Position numbers and translations under genes: made by a program
DNA from: Irineochytrium annulatum
Lineage: Eukaryota; Chytridiomycota; Chytridiomycetes; Chytridiales; Chytridiaceae
Direction of reading: 5' to 3'
Assembly (NCBI GenBank): GCA_027600665.1
Contig: JADGJL010000325.1
Span: 2,574 to 25,168 of the forward strand
Length of the DNA stretch: 22,595 nt
Notes under the pieces: model-generated
What the model was told of the DNA's origin: nothing
What the model saw: the letters and a program-made list of their open reading frames with translations, nothing else
Databases searched by the model: none
Shown here: one piece after another, positions 9,688 to 19,080 of the stretch
How positions within the stretch are numbered: position 1 is the first letter of the stretch
How the letters are laid out: each line of letters begins with the position of its first letter

Positions 9688-10439
9688 TCACTTCCTGTAG
9701 CCGTATCCGTAGTCAGCGGCCGTCACGCACGGGCTCTGGTGGTACTGGAGCCAAGGGTCGACGCTGCACTCGGTGCCGGCCGCGCACCTCATCGCGACCC
9801 ACTCGCCGTGATCGCACTGGTAGAAGACCGCGCTCTGGCCGGACTCGTCGCACTTGTAGTTCTGGCCTTTCCACGAGCCGGCGGAGGTCGAGCAGTCACC
9901 CTCGTTGAGGGGGCGTAGCTGGGCTTTGAGGGCGTGTAGCTAGGCTTCAAGGGAGTGTAGCTCGGCGTGTAGCTCGGCTTGGCGGGCGTGTACGAGGGCT
10001 TTGAGGGAGGGTAGCTCGGCTTCAAGGGAGTGTAGCTCGGCGTGTAGCTCGGCTTGGCTGGCGTGTAAGAAGGCTTCGAAGGAGTGTAGGACGGCTTCTT
10101 CGGCGCGTACGTGGGAGTGTAGGCGGGCCTCCTCGGGCTGTAAGCCGGCGGCTCCGGCGCGTATCCGCCGTGCGAAGGGTGGTAGTCGGCCACACAAGGG
10201 CTTTGGCGGTACTGGAGCCACGGCTCGACGTCGCAGACGGTGCCAGCAGCGCAGGGCATGCGAACCCACTTGCCATGGTCGCATTGGTAGAAGACGGTCA
10301 CGTCACCGGACGCATCGCACTTGTAGTTTTGGCCTTGGAAGGAGCCACTGGAGGTCGAGCAGTCGCGCTCGTAGGCGTACGACTCTGCGACGGCGACGGC
10401 CGAGATTGATGCGACGGTGAGGAGGGTCGAGAAGAGCAT
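9688..10439 (-). CDS. Secreted protein with two Cys-rich (CBM19-like?) modules and a Pro/Tyr repeat linker; apparent 1-nt frameshift
   Basis: The start at 10439 gives a clean signal peptide (MLFSTLLTVASISAVAVA). Module 1 and module 2 share the same six-cysteine pattern and near-identical blocks: DCST, GQNYKCD, FYQCDHG, CAAGT, PWLQY and QSPCV. The shape (aromatic-Cys, W, PCxxGTxC) resembles family 19 chitin-binding modules, so binding to chitin or another wall glycan is my inference. Between them lies a linker of KPSYTP-type repeats. Module 2 is not in frame with the linker. The two frames meet at a run of five C on the - strand (9913-9909), and one extra base there would make the protein continuous. 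The second frame runs from about 9908 to TGA at 9690-9688, ending in GYGYRK. Either this is a recent null allele or an assembly/sequencing deletion. A 38-bp intron could also restore frame but would delete conserved module residues. Confidence 0.75.
9918..10140 (-). repeat. Tandem repeat encoding the KPSYTP linker
   Basis: A short Pro-Ser-Tyr-Thr-Pro unit is repeated many times, and it is organised into a larger 75-bp (25-residue) unit present twice. For example the block beginning gcttcaagggagtgtagctc recurs 75 bp apart (ttcaa at 9946 and 10021). Such linkers separate binding modules in secreted wall proteins and vary in length between strains. Confidence 0.8.
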
Positions 10440-10504
10440 TGTTATAAAGGTCGTTGGTTGTTGCTGAAGTTGCTGTTGATGACTGTTAGGGGACTTCAAC
10501 AGTG

Positions 10505-10512
10505 CTTAAATA
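10505..10512 (-). promoter_or_regulatory. TATA-like element of the secreted two-module protein gene
   Basis: TATTTAAG on the - strand, 66-73 bp before the ATG at 10439. This is the same spacing as the TATA box of the other secreted-peptide gene (1943-1950). Confidence 0.5.
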
Positions 10513-10989
10513 TGCTGATGTGCGGTGTCTCAGTCAAACCTCGCTCCACTTCCCCTTCATTGCCACAATCGCCTCACCAAGCCTTCCTTCCAAAAGTGCT
10601 GGCCAACAACACCCAAGAGCTTAGAACGACGTGGCATGCGGGTCCACAGTGGCGATCAGATTGATGGAGGAGGAACTAGGGAGGACGACGTAGCGCTCAG
10701 CGGAGACAATAGATGGCCGATTACTTTCTCAGCACATGCGTGCTGCGGCTACCCCGTGGAGAAGTGCGTGCGCAATAGCCTGACGGTACTCCAAGATTGG
10801 TCCATGGGCCATTTCGGACCAAAATGCTCTCCACGTCAGCATCCTGCTCATCGCGAACCCTATGTCAACCGATGGCGCAGCTGAGCCGTCCTGCGCATAG
10901 ATCGCCTTTAAAGCGAATTGATGACAGCTTCATTCTCCACTATCTACCACTGAAGTCCTTACTCGACGACTCCAACCCCTCCCCTCGAA
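10513..10989. other. Divergent intergenic region
   Basis: This is the promoter region between the secreted two-module gene (-) and the small + strand gene at 10990. A CTTTAAAG block at 10906-10913 is a TATA-like element about 80 bp before that ATG. Short open frames here show no conserved or codon-biased stretch. Confidence 0.4.
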
Positions 10990-11324
10990 ATGCCCTTCTT
11001 CGTCAAGAACTTGATCGCCCCCGCCAACTCCGACGCGAAGCCCATAGGCGCTGACCTCAAGATGCTCGACGCCAAGCCCGCAGTGCCGGCAGTCGCCAAG
11101 AAGGTCAAGAAGGCGCCTATCCTCATCCTCGGCCCTGGCGGGTCTCTCAGCGCCGGTCTTCTCTAAAAACACGATAGCAAGTCGAGAGTTCACACCAAGA
11201 ATCTATCAGCCTTATGGTCAACCAACCGCCTAGCCGCCAGCAAGCGCCATGAAGAGGCGACAGGTTCAACAAGAGCCGCTTCCGCTCTGCGGCTGTTGCT
11301 GACCAGGGCCCGGTCAAGGGCTGA
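10990..11324 (+). CDS. Small unrecognised gene: 58-aa ORF, possibly spliced to a 77-aa protein
   Basis: The simplest reading is a 58-residue ORF at 10990-11166 (starts MPFFVKNLIAPANSDAKPIG, ends GPGGSLSAGLL). Its codons strongly prefer C or G at the third position, like real genes here, and it has a CTTTAAAG element about 80 bp upstream and AATAAA at 11392-11397. A second codon-biased stretch follows at 11257-11324 (FNKSRFRSAAVADQGPVKG, then TGA). Splicing 11155 to 11257 (101-bp intron, donor GTCTTC, acceptor GAAGAG) joins the two in frame, giving 77 residues that end after SLSAGDRFNKSRF. That donor is poor and the intron is longer than the local norm, so the join is tentative. The protein is basic in the middle with a short hydrophobic segment (APILILGPGG). 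No family is recognised. Confidence 0.45.
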
Positions 11325-11391
11325 TGCTATGACCTCATCATCATCACGAAAGCTTGCAAGTTAGTCAGCAGTTCCTGTTATTTAAAGAGAC

Positions 11392-11397
11392 AATAAA
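11392..11397 (+). terminator. Poly(A) signal downstream of the small + strand gene
   Basis: AATAAA lies 68 bp past the possible second-exon stop (11324) and 226 bp past the single-exon stop. It supports a transcript across 10990-11410. Confidence 0.5.
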
Positions 11398-11399
11398 GT

Positions 11400-11946
11400 T
11401 GCTGTATAAGTTGATGAGTACTTTCAACTTTTTTGCTTAAAAGTACGGCGTGACCTGTAGTCGGAGGCGATCCGACCGTATAATTCTGCGTCGCAATACG
11501 GTCTTCGGGTGGGCGACGTGTGGTTTGCATCTGATTCACATGTTCCATGGGCATCTCCAGTGATTATCGACCCAGCGAGGGTGGCTCGATCGTTGCGATT
11601 CACGCACGAGGAACTTGTTCCTTAGCCTGCCGGAAGTCATTGCATGAAAGACGAAAGGAATGTAATGGCCTTTTTTTTAAAGCTTTAGGGAAAATTTAAA
11701 AACCTTGCAGCTGATCGAAGACAAAGCTATTGAACAGCATTAAGTTTGTAGTGCTTATGTTTCTCCATGTATGTTCATGCTCTCTATATGCTAAAGTGAA
11801 GCAAACATTCTAGCTTCAGACTAAAGGGGCCAAAAGCGTGCATCCAACGCCACAACTCCCTACCACCTCGACGAAGTGTCCCTGACGAAAACCTTCAATG
11901 CTCCGACCACCAACTCTCCTCGAACCGTCAACCCTGTTTCAGAGTC
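11400..11946. other. Intergenic region downstream of SCAR/WAVE
   Basis: Mixed-composition DNA between the 3' ends of two convergent genes, turning AT-rich after about 11650. I see no coding stretch, tRNA or repeat. Confidence 0.5.
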
Positions 11947-13867
11947 CTAATCCCATCCGTCACTCGCGTCCGACTTCCCACTCTCCTCGCTGTCGCTCAT
12001 CTCGAGCGCCACCCTTCTCATTAAGATCGCCGCCACGTTCATGTCCCCCGCGCTGCTCGCGGCTCCGGGAGCCTTCTTCCCACCAGGACCCGGCTTCATC
12101 TCCACCTTCCGGAGTTGAAACTATATCCATAAAGTTAAGTGGCTGCTCGAGCATATGAAGCAAAACTGAGTGTTACCTGGCCCTGACGGATCTCGCTCAA
12201 CAACCCGGACCTCTCCGGTCCGGACGCCGAAGGCCCATTCCGACTAAGCTGGGTCGCTTTCCTTCCCCCGCCGTCCTTCTGCAATAACTTCGTCACCGGC
12301 CTTGCCGCCACATCCTCATCCTTAAACAGCCCCGCGGGCGGTGCAGGCGGAGGAGGAGGCGGTGGCGGTGGTGCGGCGTGTTTCACAGTCGGCGCCCGCG
12401 CGGGCGATATGGACCGTGCGGGCGACTCGCTCCGAGCGGGTGATTCTGCCCGCGCAGGGGTTTCGACGCGGGTGGGCGATTCCGCGCGAACCTGTGCGGG
12501 CGGAGGAGGTGGTGGCGGCGGAGGCGCGACGGCCGTCGGTGTGGTGGGTCCCGGCTGTGCCACGGCATGATTGGATCTCGACGCCGGATGGTTGTGCTGA
12601 TGCTGAAGCGACCGCGCGCTGCCGCCGACGGTGGCCGCGCCGACCGACGACACGGTGTGATCGCTCCGGAAGGACTCCCTTGAGTGTGATTTCGGAATTC
12701 CGTAGCTGTGGCCGTGTGCAGGGATCGGGAGCGTCGCGGCGGATGGGAAGCTGTTATTGTTGGCAACGAGGGAGTGAAGGGAGGCCTGGGTCGAGATAGA
12801 GGGAATGGAGGGGCGTCGGGAGGGGGAGGAAGGGCGATCAAGGGAGTAATTTGTGCCGGTGAAGCCGATGACCTCGCCGTCGGAGTTATACCGCTTAATT
12901 TCGAGGTCGGGAGCCTGGGGCGCTGGTCGAGCTGGTCGAGGCTATCGAGGCATCAGCTTAACATGTCTACGTTGCAAAGGACCAGAGGGTACTAACCACC
13001 TTCGCCTCCCGATTCCGCCGTCTCGCAACCCGCATCGCCCTCTTTTCGTCGTGCTCTTTTTGCATGTCGGTTCTCCACTCCTCCTCAAAAAGCTGCGGAT
13101 AAGAGAAGAACTGAAAGGTTCATCCGTTTAGCTCCCCGGGTACGAACCATCGCAGTAACAAAACGTACTCGCATGCACTTCTGCCCGTCCGTGCGGAATA
13201 CATCCAAAAGATGAAGCTCTGGAGCTGGAGCGCACTGCTCGTAAAGCCTCAACACGCTTGGATGCTCGGATGCTTTGGTGAAGAGATTGTTATCGATTGT
13301 CGACTTAGCTCTCCATTCCATCCCTAAAACTCTCCCGATTATCACGGTGCCCAATTTCACAAACCAAAATGAGGAGAGGAAGCCCAAAACGTACGATCGA
13401 CTTCCAACGACTTCAACGGCGGCCGGTCCTCTACCACCCGCTCGACTGTCGGCAGCAGGCTCCTCATGGTCTTCACCCTCTCCTGCACAGATTCAATCCG
13501 ACCGGAGGTTAATGATGCCTTCTCTTCCAATTCTAAAAAATGCAGGATGAGATACAAGTTTACCATTTAGTGCTGAAGCAAAGCGAACTTAACGCGAGTA
13601 CGCTTACCCGAGAAGATTTCATTGACATAGAGCGAAAGCTGGCCAAGCTGATGAAGCTGGCGTTGGAGCTGCATGATCGAGAGCTAATTTGGTGGCCAGC
13701 GGGTCAGTTCTTCGCACATATTCGACCAAATGCCAAACTCTCAGTGCGACATAACCAACCTGCTTCGCCGCCATTTCCTTAGTACTGGTAGTAACAATCT
13801 CGCTGAATCGCTTGCGGGGATCGCTTGGGACCGGCGCCGGCCGCTCAACCTCCCGCTTCGCGAACAT
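11947..13867 (-). CDS. SCAR: SCAR/WAVE actin-nucleation promoting factor, 500 aa, 7 exons
   Basis: Exons: 13867-13760, 13683-13608, 13532-13395, 13323-13169, 13110-12997, 12914-12177, 12120-11947; introns 56-82 bp, phases agree. SCAR/WAVE sits in the WAVE regulatory complex and, when released by Rac, activates Arp2/3 at the plasma membrane to build branched actin. Domains: SCAR homology domain 1 to about 150 (start MFAKREVERP parallels MPLVKRNIEP; MQLQRQLHQLGQLSLYVNEI matches the RQLSSLSKHAEDIF helix; SVQERVKTM; CAPAPELHLLDVFRTDGQ matches the PPLNILTPYRDD segment; FFSYPQLFEEEW matches KFYTDPSYFFDLW). A basic region follows, then two runs of nine prolines (about 328-336 and 379-387) flanking ESPAR/ETPAR repeats, WH2 at 432-449 (SGLLSEIRQGQFQLRKV), C region 470-484 (MNVAAILMRRVALEM) and an acidic tail with W499. 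Length matches animal WAVEs. A possible 5'-leader intron lies at 13930-13887. Confidence 0.93.
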
Positions 13868-15427
13868 GTTGTTGAAGGTATGTCAACTTTTTTAATGAGA
13901 CACTATCCCTGCCAACAATATAGCACTTACCGTCCGCATCCCCCCCAAAAAAAAAAAAAAAGTAATGCGTTCGGAATATCTAAATTGATATCGATGGCAA
14001 GTTTTTTTTTTGTGCCAATATCCCCATAGCTTGTAATATTTGAGCTCCTGCCATCCGGCTTGTACGCCATGCCCTCTCCTCGCCGAAGCCCGGCCGTCAT
14101 CAACGCACACCGGCCCCCAGCGCGCCTTCTCGACGCGTCGCCCGCACTTCGACTCCCTGTCATCGACATGGTCAACTGCCACGACGACTGTGTTCCACGT
14201 CAGCTGGGGTAATTTGAAGCCACTTGGCAAGGCCACAATCTCCGCCAGTCTTCTCATCGTCCGAGGTGTTCGCTCTGGCCGTAACGCTTCTGTGGTCACG
14301 CGCAGATCAACGGTCTTCGGGGTTTCGTGCTTTCATCGTTGAGCAACTGTCTGCTACCGATCCAGGAGCGCTGCTCGGAGGTGTTTCTAAATGGGTTGAG
14401 CTCCACAAAGCCCAGATCGCGGGAAGAAGAAGATCCAGGTACGTGAGCTTGCTAAAAACGTCGCCATTCGCGAAGCGCTTAAACGGGTTTGAGCTAAGTC
14501 TTAATCGCGGGCCGCGAGCATCTCGTCGGGACGCGCTGGTCCGCGGCTTGTGAGCGCCACGAAGTCTCCGGTGCTCCAGTACCCACACGTTAATGACTAC
14601 CAACAGAGGTGCTCGCACGTGGCGAACTTACCACTTGCATTTTCGGTTGGCGCCGTCCGAAAGAAAAGAAGCCTCACCCCATCCCATCAGCGACACACCC
14701 GCGTCCGATCCGCACACCAACCCTGGTATTGCCAGCCTCCAGTCCAGCGCGGCACGCTCCTGTGGCTGGATATGCAGCCCTTCGCTCCGCCCGCGGTTGA
14801 CCACGACTTTTAACACTGAGGAATGAAGGCGAGCGCAACATCGGTCAGTCACCACCTCCCGCAGAAGCTCCACGCGCCTCGGCCGCGGCACAACGTCCCT
14901 ACTCAGAGCCTCTTGCTGACGCGCAAGCCCTCTTCAGAACGCCGCGTCGTCACGCATGGCGGCGCATGAGGCGTGAGTGCGATGTGGTGGGCCGGATGGT
15001 GGAGGTGGCGACGTCAGATATAACCCAGCACGCCGCTCCGCCTGTGTTCGTACACGCCCAGCGCGTATCCAGCTGTGGGATCGCACTGCAGCCACACCAA
15101 AACGGCAGTGACCCAGAATGTCATAAGGCCGGCCTTCCTGGTCGCCTTCCACACCGACTCGCATCCCATATACCGCGCAGAAGCAGGCGCCGGCACAAGC
15201 GGGAGACTTCCGGTCGGATGTCAACTCTTATTCCATCCCTACCAGGGAAGGGCCTTAGTTGTAAGAGGAAAAGCCTCCGTAAACACCAGCACAGAACGGC
15301 GTGAGCCGATCCGGACGTCTTTTTAGACAGTTGTAACATCACACCACCTACCTACCTTTGTACCTTTGTGGAGACTCGAGGTGCCTGGCCTTCCATCCCC
15401 AACCGCACTCCGGATCCCGTTGCTCCC
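13868..15427. other. Unresolved 1.5-kb stretch with coding-like segments on both strands
   Basis: No model could be closed. On the - strand, strong donors occur (GTAAGT after 14631; GTAAGT at 13930), and a frame around 14299-14150 reads ERTPRTMRRLAEIVALPSGF. Preceding - strand segments (FKRFANGDVFSKLT, then NTSEQRSWI) can be spliced to it with 56-bp and 68-bp introns. On the + strand, 14064-14208 has high third-position GC (MPSPRRSPAVINAHRPPARL onward) and could splice through a 40-bp GTAATT...CCAG intron at 14209-14248. Another + frame is open from about 14816 to 15304 (includes QRPYSEPLADAQALFRTPRR). These exclude one another in places. The C7/A15 run at 13940-13961 is non-coding low-complexity DNA. 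Transcript evidence is needed to decide. Confidence 0.4.
15014..15169 (-). CDS. Possible small single-pass membrane protein (51 aa)
   Basis: The ATG at 15169 opens MGCESVWKATRK, followed by a hydrophobic segment AGLMTFWVTAVLVWLQC that could span a membrane, then GYALGVYEHRRSGVLGYI and TGA at 15016-15014. Third-position GC is about 75 percent, above first (about 55) and second (about 47), which is the pattern of genuine genes in this window; the aligned antisense frame shows the reverse. The frame is open upstream to 15196. A donor-like GTTATA just before the stop could splice to a further short exon (ending RVSKRL near 14905), so the ending is uncertain. No family is recognised. Confidence 0.3.
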   Translation of the reverse strand: MGCESVWKATRKAGLMTFWVTAVLVWLQCDPTAGYALGVYEHRRSGVLGYI

Positions 15428-18400
15428 ATGCCGTCGCCGTCGTCATCGCCATTGGCCTCCTTCGAGACCGTGGCGGGGCCTCTTCCTCCCGACGACCATG
15501 CTAAGCCCGACACATCACATCGCTTAACGCCGGACCGGCAGGACCGGACCTCGCCATACAGCCTCCAGCGGATGCGGTCCTTGTCCCTGCAGGCTCAGCT
15601 TTCTACGTCGGCAAAAGCAGACATGGAGGACCGGAGCAGCGGGAGCAGCGCCGGCAGCAGCTCGCAAGGGGTCGCACATCATCCCTCGCCGCCACCGAGC
15701 CCTCCGAAGGGCAAGAAATTCGGCGGCGCCGCGGGGTCGTCATCGTCGAATGTCGCGACGAGCTCTGTCCCCGGATCGCCCTCGACGCCGTCGTCTCCAC
15801 CGACCCCTTCATCAGGGTTCAGATTTCTCATGCGGCGGATGAGCAGTGGGAAGGCGAAGCAGCCGACGGGCCTGGAGTGCGTGGGCCTCTCGTCGGAGCA
15901 GGAGGACGGGATTGTCAGGCAGCAGCCTCCTAGCGCTTTCGGCACCTTTTTTGGGCAGGACGGTGCGCCGCCAACACCGGCCACACCCTCGACACGACCG
16001 GAACTACCGATTTTGCAATCTCATCAGCCGCAGCAGTATCAAGTGCCATCACAACGAGCCTCGCAAGTGACTTCCTCGACCGCTGTCGTGTCTACGCCCG
16101 CGATGACGAGCCCGCTGATAGCGTGGGGGAATTCTATCATCGAATCGATGACGAACTCGATCAACAGCCCGGGGACCTCGAACGGCACCTTGGGCCGGAA
16201 GAAGGTCTCGATCTCAATGTCGATGTCGCCTTCTCTGCCACGTGGTGAATTGACGACATTGGCGGAGGAGCAGCCCGTTGCGCCGACGACGCCGAAGAGT
16301 AAGAAGAAGCAGAGGGAGGAGAAGGAGGGCGGGTTAAGGGAGGAATCGGGATCAAAGAAGAGGGAGAAGCAACGAGAGGATAAGGAGGGAGGACGGGAGA
16401 ATTCGAGCTCAAAGAAGGCGGACAGGCCGAGAGCGAAGTCGGCCGACCCGTCGGCGGGTGGAAAAAGGAAGCCTTTGGCGTCGAGTGTGCTTCCAAAGGG
16501 GCTCACCGGACGGGGGCAAAGCACTACAATTGGGGCGGCGCCGAGCGCTGAGGGGACGGGCGGCGCGGATGTGGCAGTGACAGCTTTCGTGCTCGACGCG
16601 GCGGAAGTGCTGCCGATGGCGGACGCGCGCACGACCTCTCGAACGGACTCGCCCGCCTCCGAGGAGGGGGTGGATGTGGCGGTGGACGTGCTGGCCGGTG
16701 ATGGGCACAAGCGGGTTAAGGAGTTTAAGAGACTTTTCCCGGAGCTGGCGGATGAGGAGACGCTGGTCGAGGATTTTATCTGCGCCGTGCAGCGGCCGCC
16801 GGGGTTGTTAATGGCCCAAGGGCGGATGTATATCTGCTCGACGAGACTGTGCTTTTATTCGTCCGTGTTCGGGGTTTACAAGGTTCGTCAACTGCTTTCA
16901 TTCAACAATATAGTAACCCTTTTATTCTTGGACAGATTTCAATTAAGTTTGAAGATATCGAGTCGTTACAAAAGCACCGATTTATCGGAATCCCGAACGC
17001 GATTTTGGTGGCCGAGGTTGGCAGCCACGACATCGACCGCACGGCCAGTAACGACGCCATGAAGATGTCGGCCGCAGCGTCAACGGCCTCGTCGTCCTCC
17101 GCAACTCTCGTCTCCCCTCAAGCTCAATCGCAATCGCCTCAGCAACAGCAGCATCTTTTCCACAACTTCCTCTCACGCGATGCCGCTTTTGACCTTCTGT
17201 GCCGTAATTGGACTGCATTGGCCCCATCGAAAGCTCTACAGGCGCTTAGAGATCAGTCGTCGCCCTCCCCATACCCTGTCGAGCCGACGCCTCCTTCCGA
17301 AACGCCTCCACCTCCCACCACCACTGTCGCAGGGGACGCCAATGCAACAAGCGGCTCCCGGATACGAAACCGGCGGCCGCGGGACGAGGAATCTATCATC
17401 CAACCGCCGCTGGGCTCTATGGAGGACGATACTGAGAACGAGCGCGAACCGCCAGCTCAGGCCTCCCTCCAACCTCGACCCATGCCGACGCCGACACCAA
17501 TAGTAAAACCAACCGGCTCGTGCCCATGTACCGAGCACGAATCGTGGATGCCCCTTGTGGACGAATCCTTTCCGATCCCGCTCCGCGCCCTCTGGGATCT
17601 CCTCTTTAGCGAGCGCAACGAGTTCCGCCGCCGTTTCCTTGAGGACGACCGACGGTGCCAATCCGTCTCCTTGCCGGGTTGGACGGGCAAGGGGCAGGGC
17701 GCGAGGCGGACGGTCGAGTACGTCATTCCGCTGGGTGTTGTGACTCCGCGGACGAGGGTGGAGGAGACCATTGTTAGGCACAACGAGGGGCTGTGCGTGT
17801 GCGTGCAGAGCCACTCGACGACGCCGCAGGTTTATCTAGGGGATCATTTTCGGACCGCCATGAGGTTCTGCATGAGCGCGATGCCGGGTGGGACGGGGAT
17901 GACCAGGGTGCGCGCGAGCTTTCAGGTCGAATTTGTAAAAAACGTGAGCTTTCTGACGCGAAACTCGATCATCTTTGCCATGAGGCCGAAGATTGTTGAG
18001 TTTCATGATGCGCTGTGTGCCGCTATAAAGGCACATGCGGCGTCGGCGGCCACGGGGGGTTGGCCGGACGAGGTGTCCCGGGATGGGGACGAGGACGAGA
18101 AGGAGGGGATGAGCAGGGGGCATGCTGCGGTTGTGGTTGGGGATGGGACGAAGGAGATTGGGAGGGTGGTGGAGGAGGAGAGGAGGTCTGTGAGAAGGAG
18201 GCGGTCTAGCGCGGCGGCGGAGGCGGCTGCCTCCGCAGGTGCGACCGAGAAGCGGCGATCGGTCTTGGCGTCCGACGGCGGTGCGCGGTCTGTGAGACAA
18301 TCGACGGCTGGGCTCGTCCGCGGGGCAGATCGCGTGGGGAGGTGGACTTTGTGGGTAAGCATGGACGTGCAAATTCTGCTATTATTGTTGATTGCGGTGC

Positions 18401-18489
18401 TCTTGATGGTGTTGGTGAGCGTGCTGTGGACGCTGACGGTGGAGGTGAGGGGCTTGAGGGATGTAATTCAGCTACGGGGTGGCCGGTAG
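15428..18489 (+). CDS. GRAM-VASt domain lipid-transfer protein with C-terminal membrane anchor (Lam/Aster family), 1002 aa
   Basis: Two exons, 15428-16882 and 16936-18489, with a 53-bp phase-0 intron inside the GRAM domain. The start is the first ATG in frame; codons upstream of it to 15368 begin with GTG. Residues 1-425 are disordered and Ser/Pro-rich with a Lys/Glu-rich stretch (KSKKKQREEKEGG). GRAM is at about 426-575: FKRLFPELADEETLVEDFIC, QGRMYICSTRLCFYSSVFG, then FLSRDAAFDLL after a Gln/Ser-rich insertion. VASt is at about 680-855: DESFPIPLRALWDLLF, VEYVIPLG, VEETIVRHN, FQVEFVKNVSFLTRNSI. A hydrophobic helix near 956-987 (ILLLLLIAVLLMVLVSVLWT) is close to the C-terminus. Relatives (yeast Lam/Ltc, animal GRAMD1) move sterol between plasma membrane and ER at contact sites; ER anchoring and sterol cargo are inferred from that. 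Confidence 0.94.
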
Positions 18490-19080
18490 AGTTTTTGACG
18501 TGGAAGGGTGTCTCTATGAGCGTTGTACTGCTCGCACCAGGTTTCCGTCGTGTACCTAGCGATTTGTCATTTTAGCGTCTCTTCTATTGTTTTTGTTTAT
18601 TCCTTAGTTTTCGCTGATGTTCATGTTTACCGCATTTTAACTCCAATATGGTATTGTTCGATCCCCCTCTTCGGAACGATTAAGTCTGGTTAGATTCGAC
18701 TCGCCGTATTTGCTTTATTTAATGATCTGAACGATTTCAGAATGCTTTTAGTAATCTGCTACATTCTATATCTAACTTACTTCCTCTTGTTCATTATATT
18801 TACCACAGTGACACATTTATTGTGACACTTTCAAGTCATGTTGCCGAAAATAAACGAACTTATTGCCGACAGCACGTTAAAGAATCATCTTTCCCCCACA
18901 AAAAAACAAGGGACTACTTCAACTACAGGAGATAATGCGTCAATGTTCAGGACATTATTACTGAAGCATTTTTTAATAACTTGTTGAATCATGCTTCCAC
19001 TGCGATTGCATAATCTTCTTTTTATAAATTTCCTCAACACATTTGCGTATCGCATGTCAAGGACTGAGTAACGGTGACTA
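18490..19080. other. AT-rich convergent intergenic region
   Basis: Composition falls sharply in GC after the GRAM-VASt stop codon. An AATAAA around 18849 could serve that gene. The - strand open frame over 18885-19250 becomes AT-rich and codon-poor past about 19080 and looks like read-through of untranslated DNA. No tRNA or repeat seen. Confidence 0.5.

Noticed and set aside
9863..9900. A 38-bp GT-AG intron that would repair the frame of the two-module secreted protein
   Set aside because: It would delete the conserved DCST...GQ start of module 2, including one of its six cysteines, so a one-base indel at the C5 run is more likely.
16039..16710. 223-codon - strand frame inside the GRAM-VASt gene
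   Set aside because: Antisense shadow of a GC-rich Ser/Glu/Lys coding region; no independent start context or motif.
18645..18720. T-loop-like GTTCGATCCCC suggesting a tRNA
   Set aside because: The flanking bases do not form a five-pair T stem, and no acceptor stem or anticodon arm can be drawn around it.
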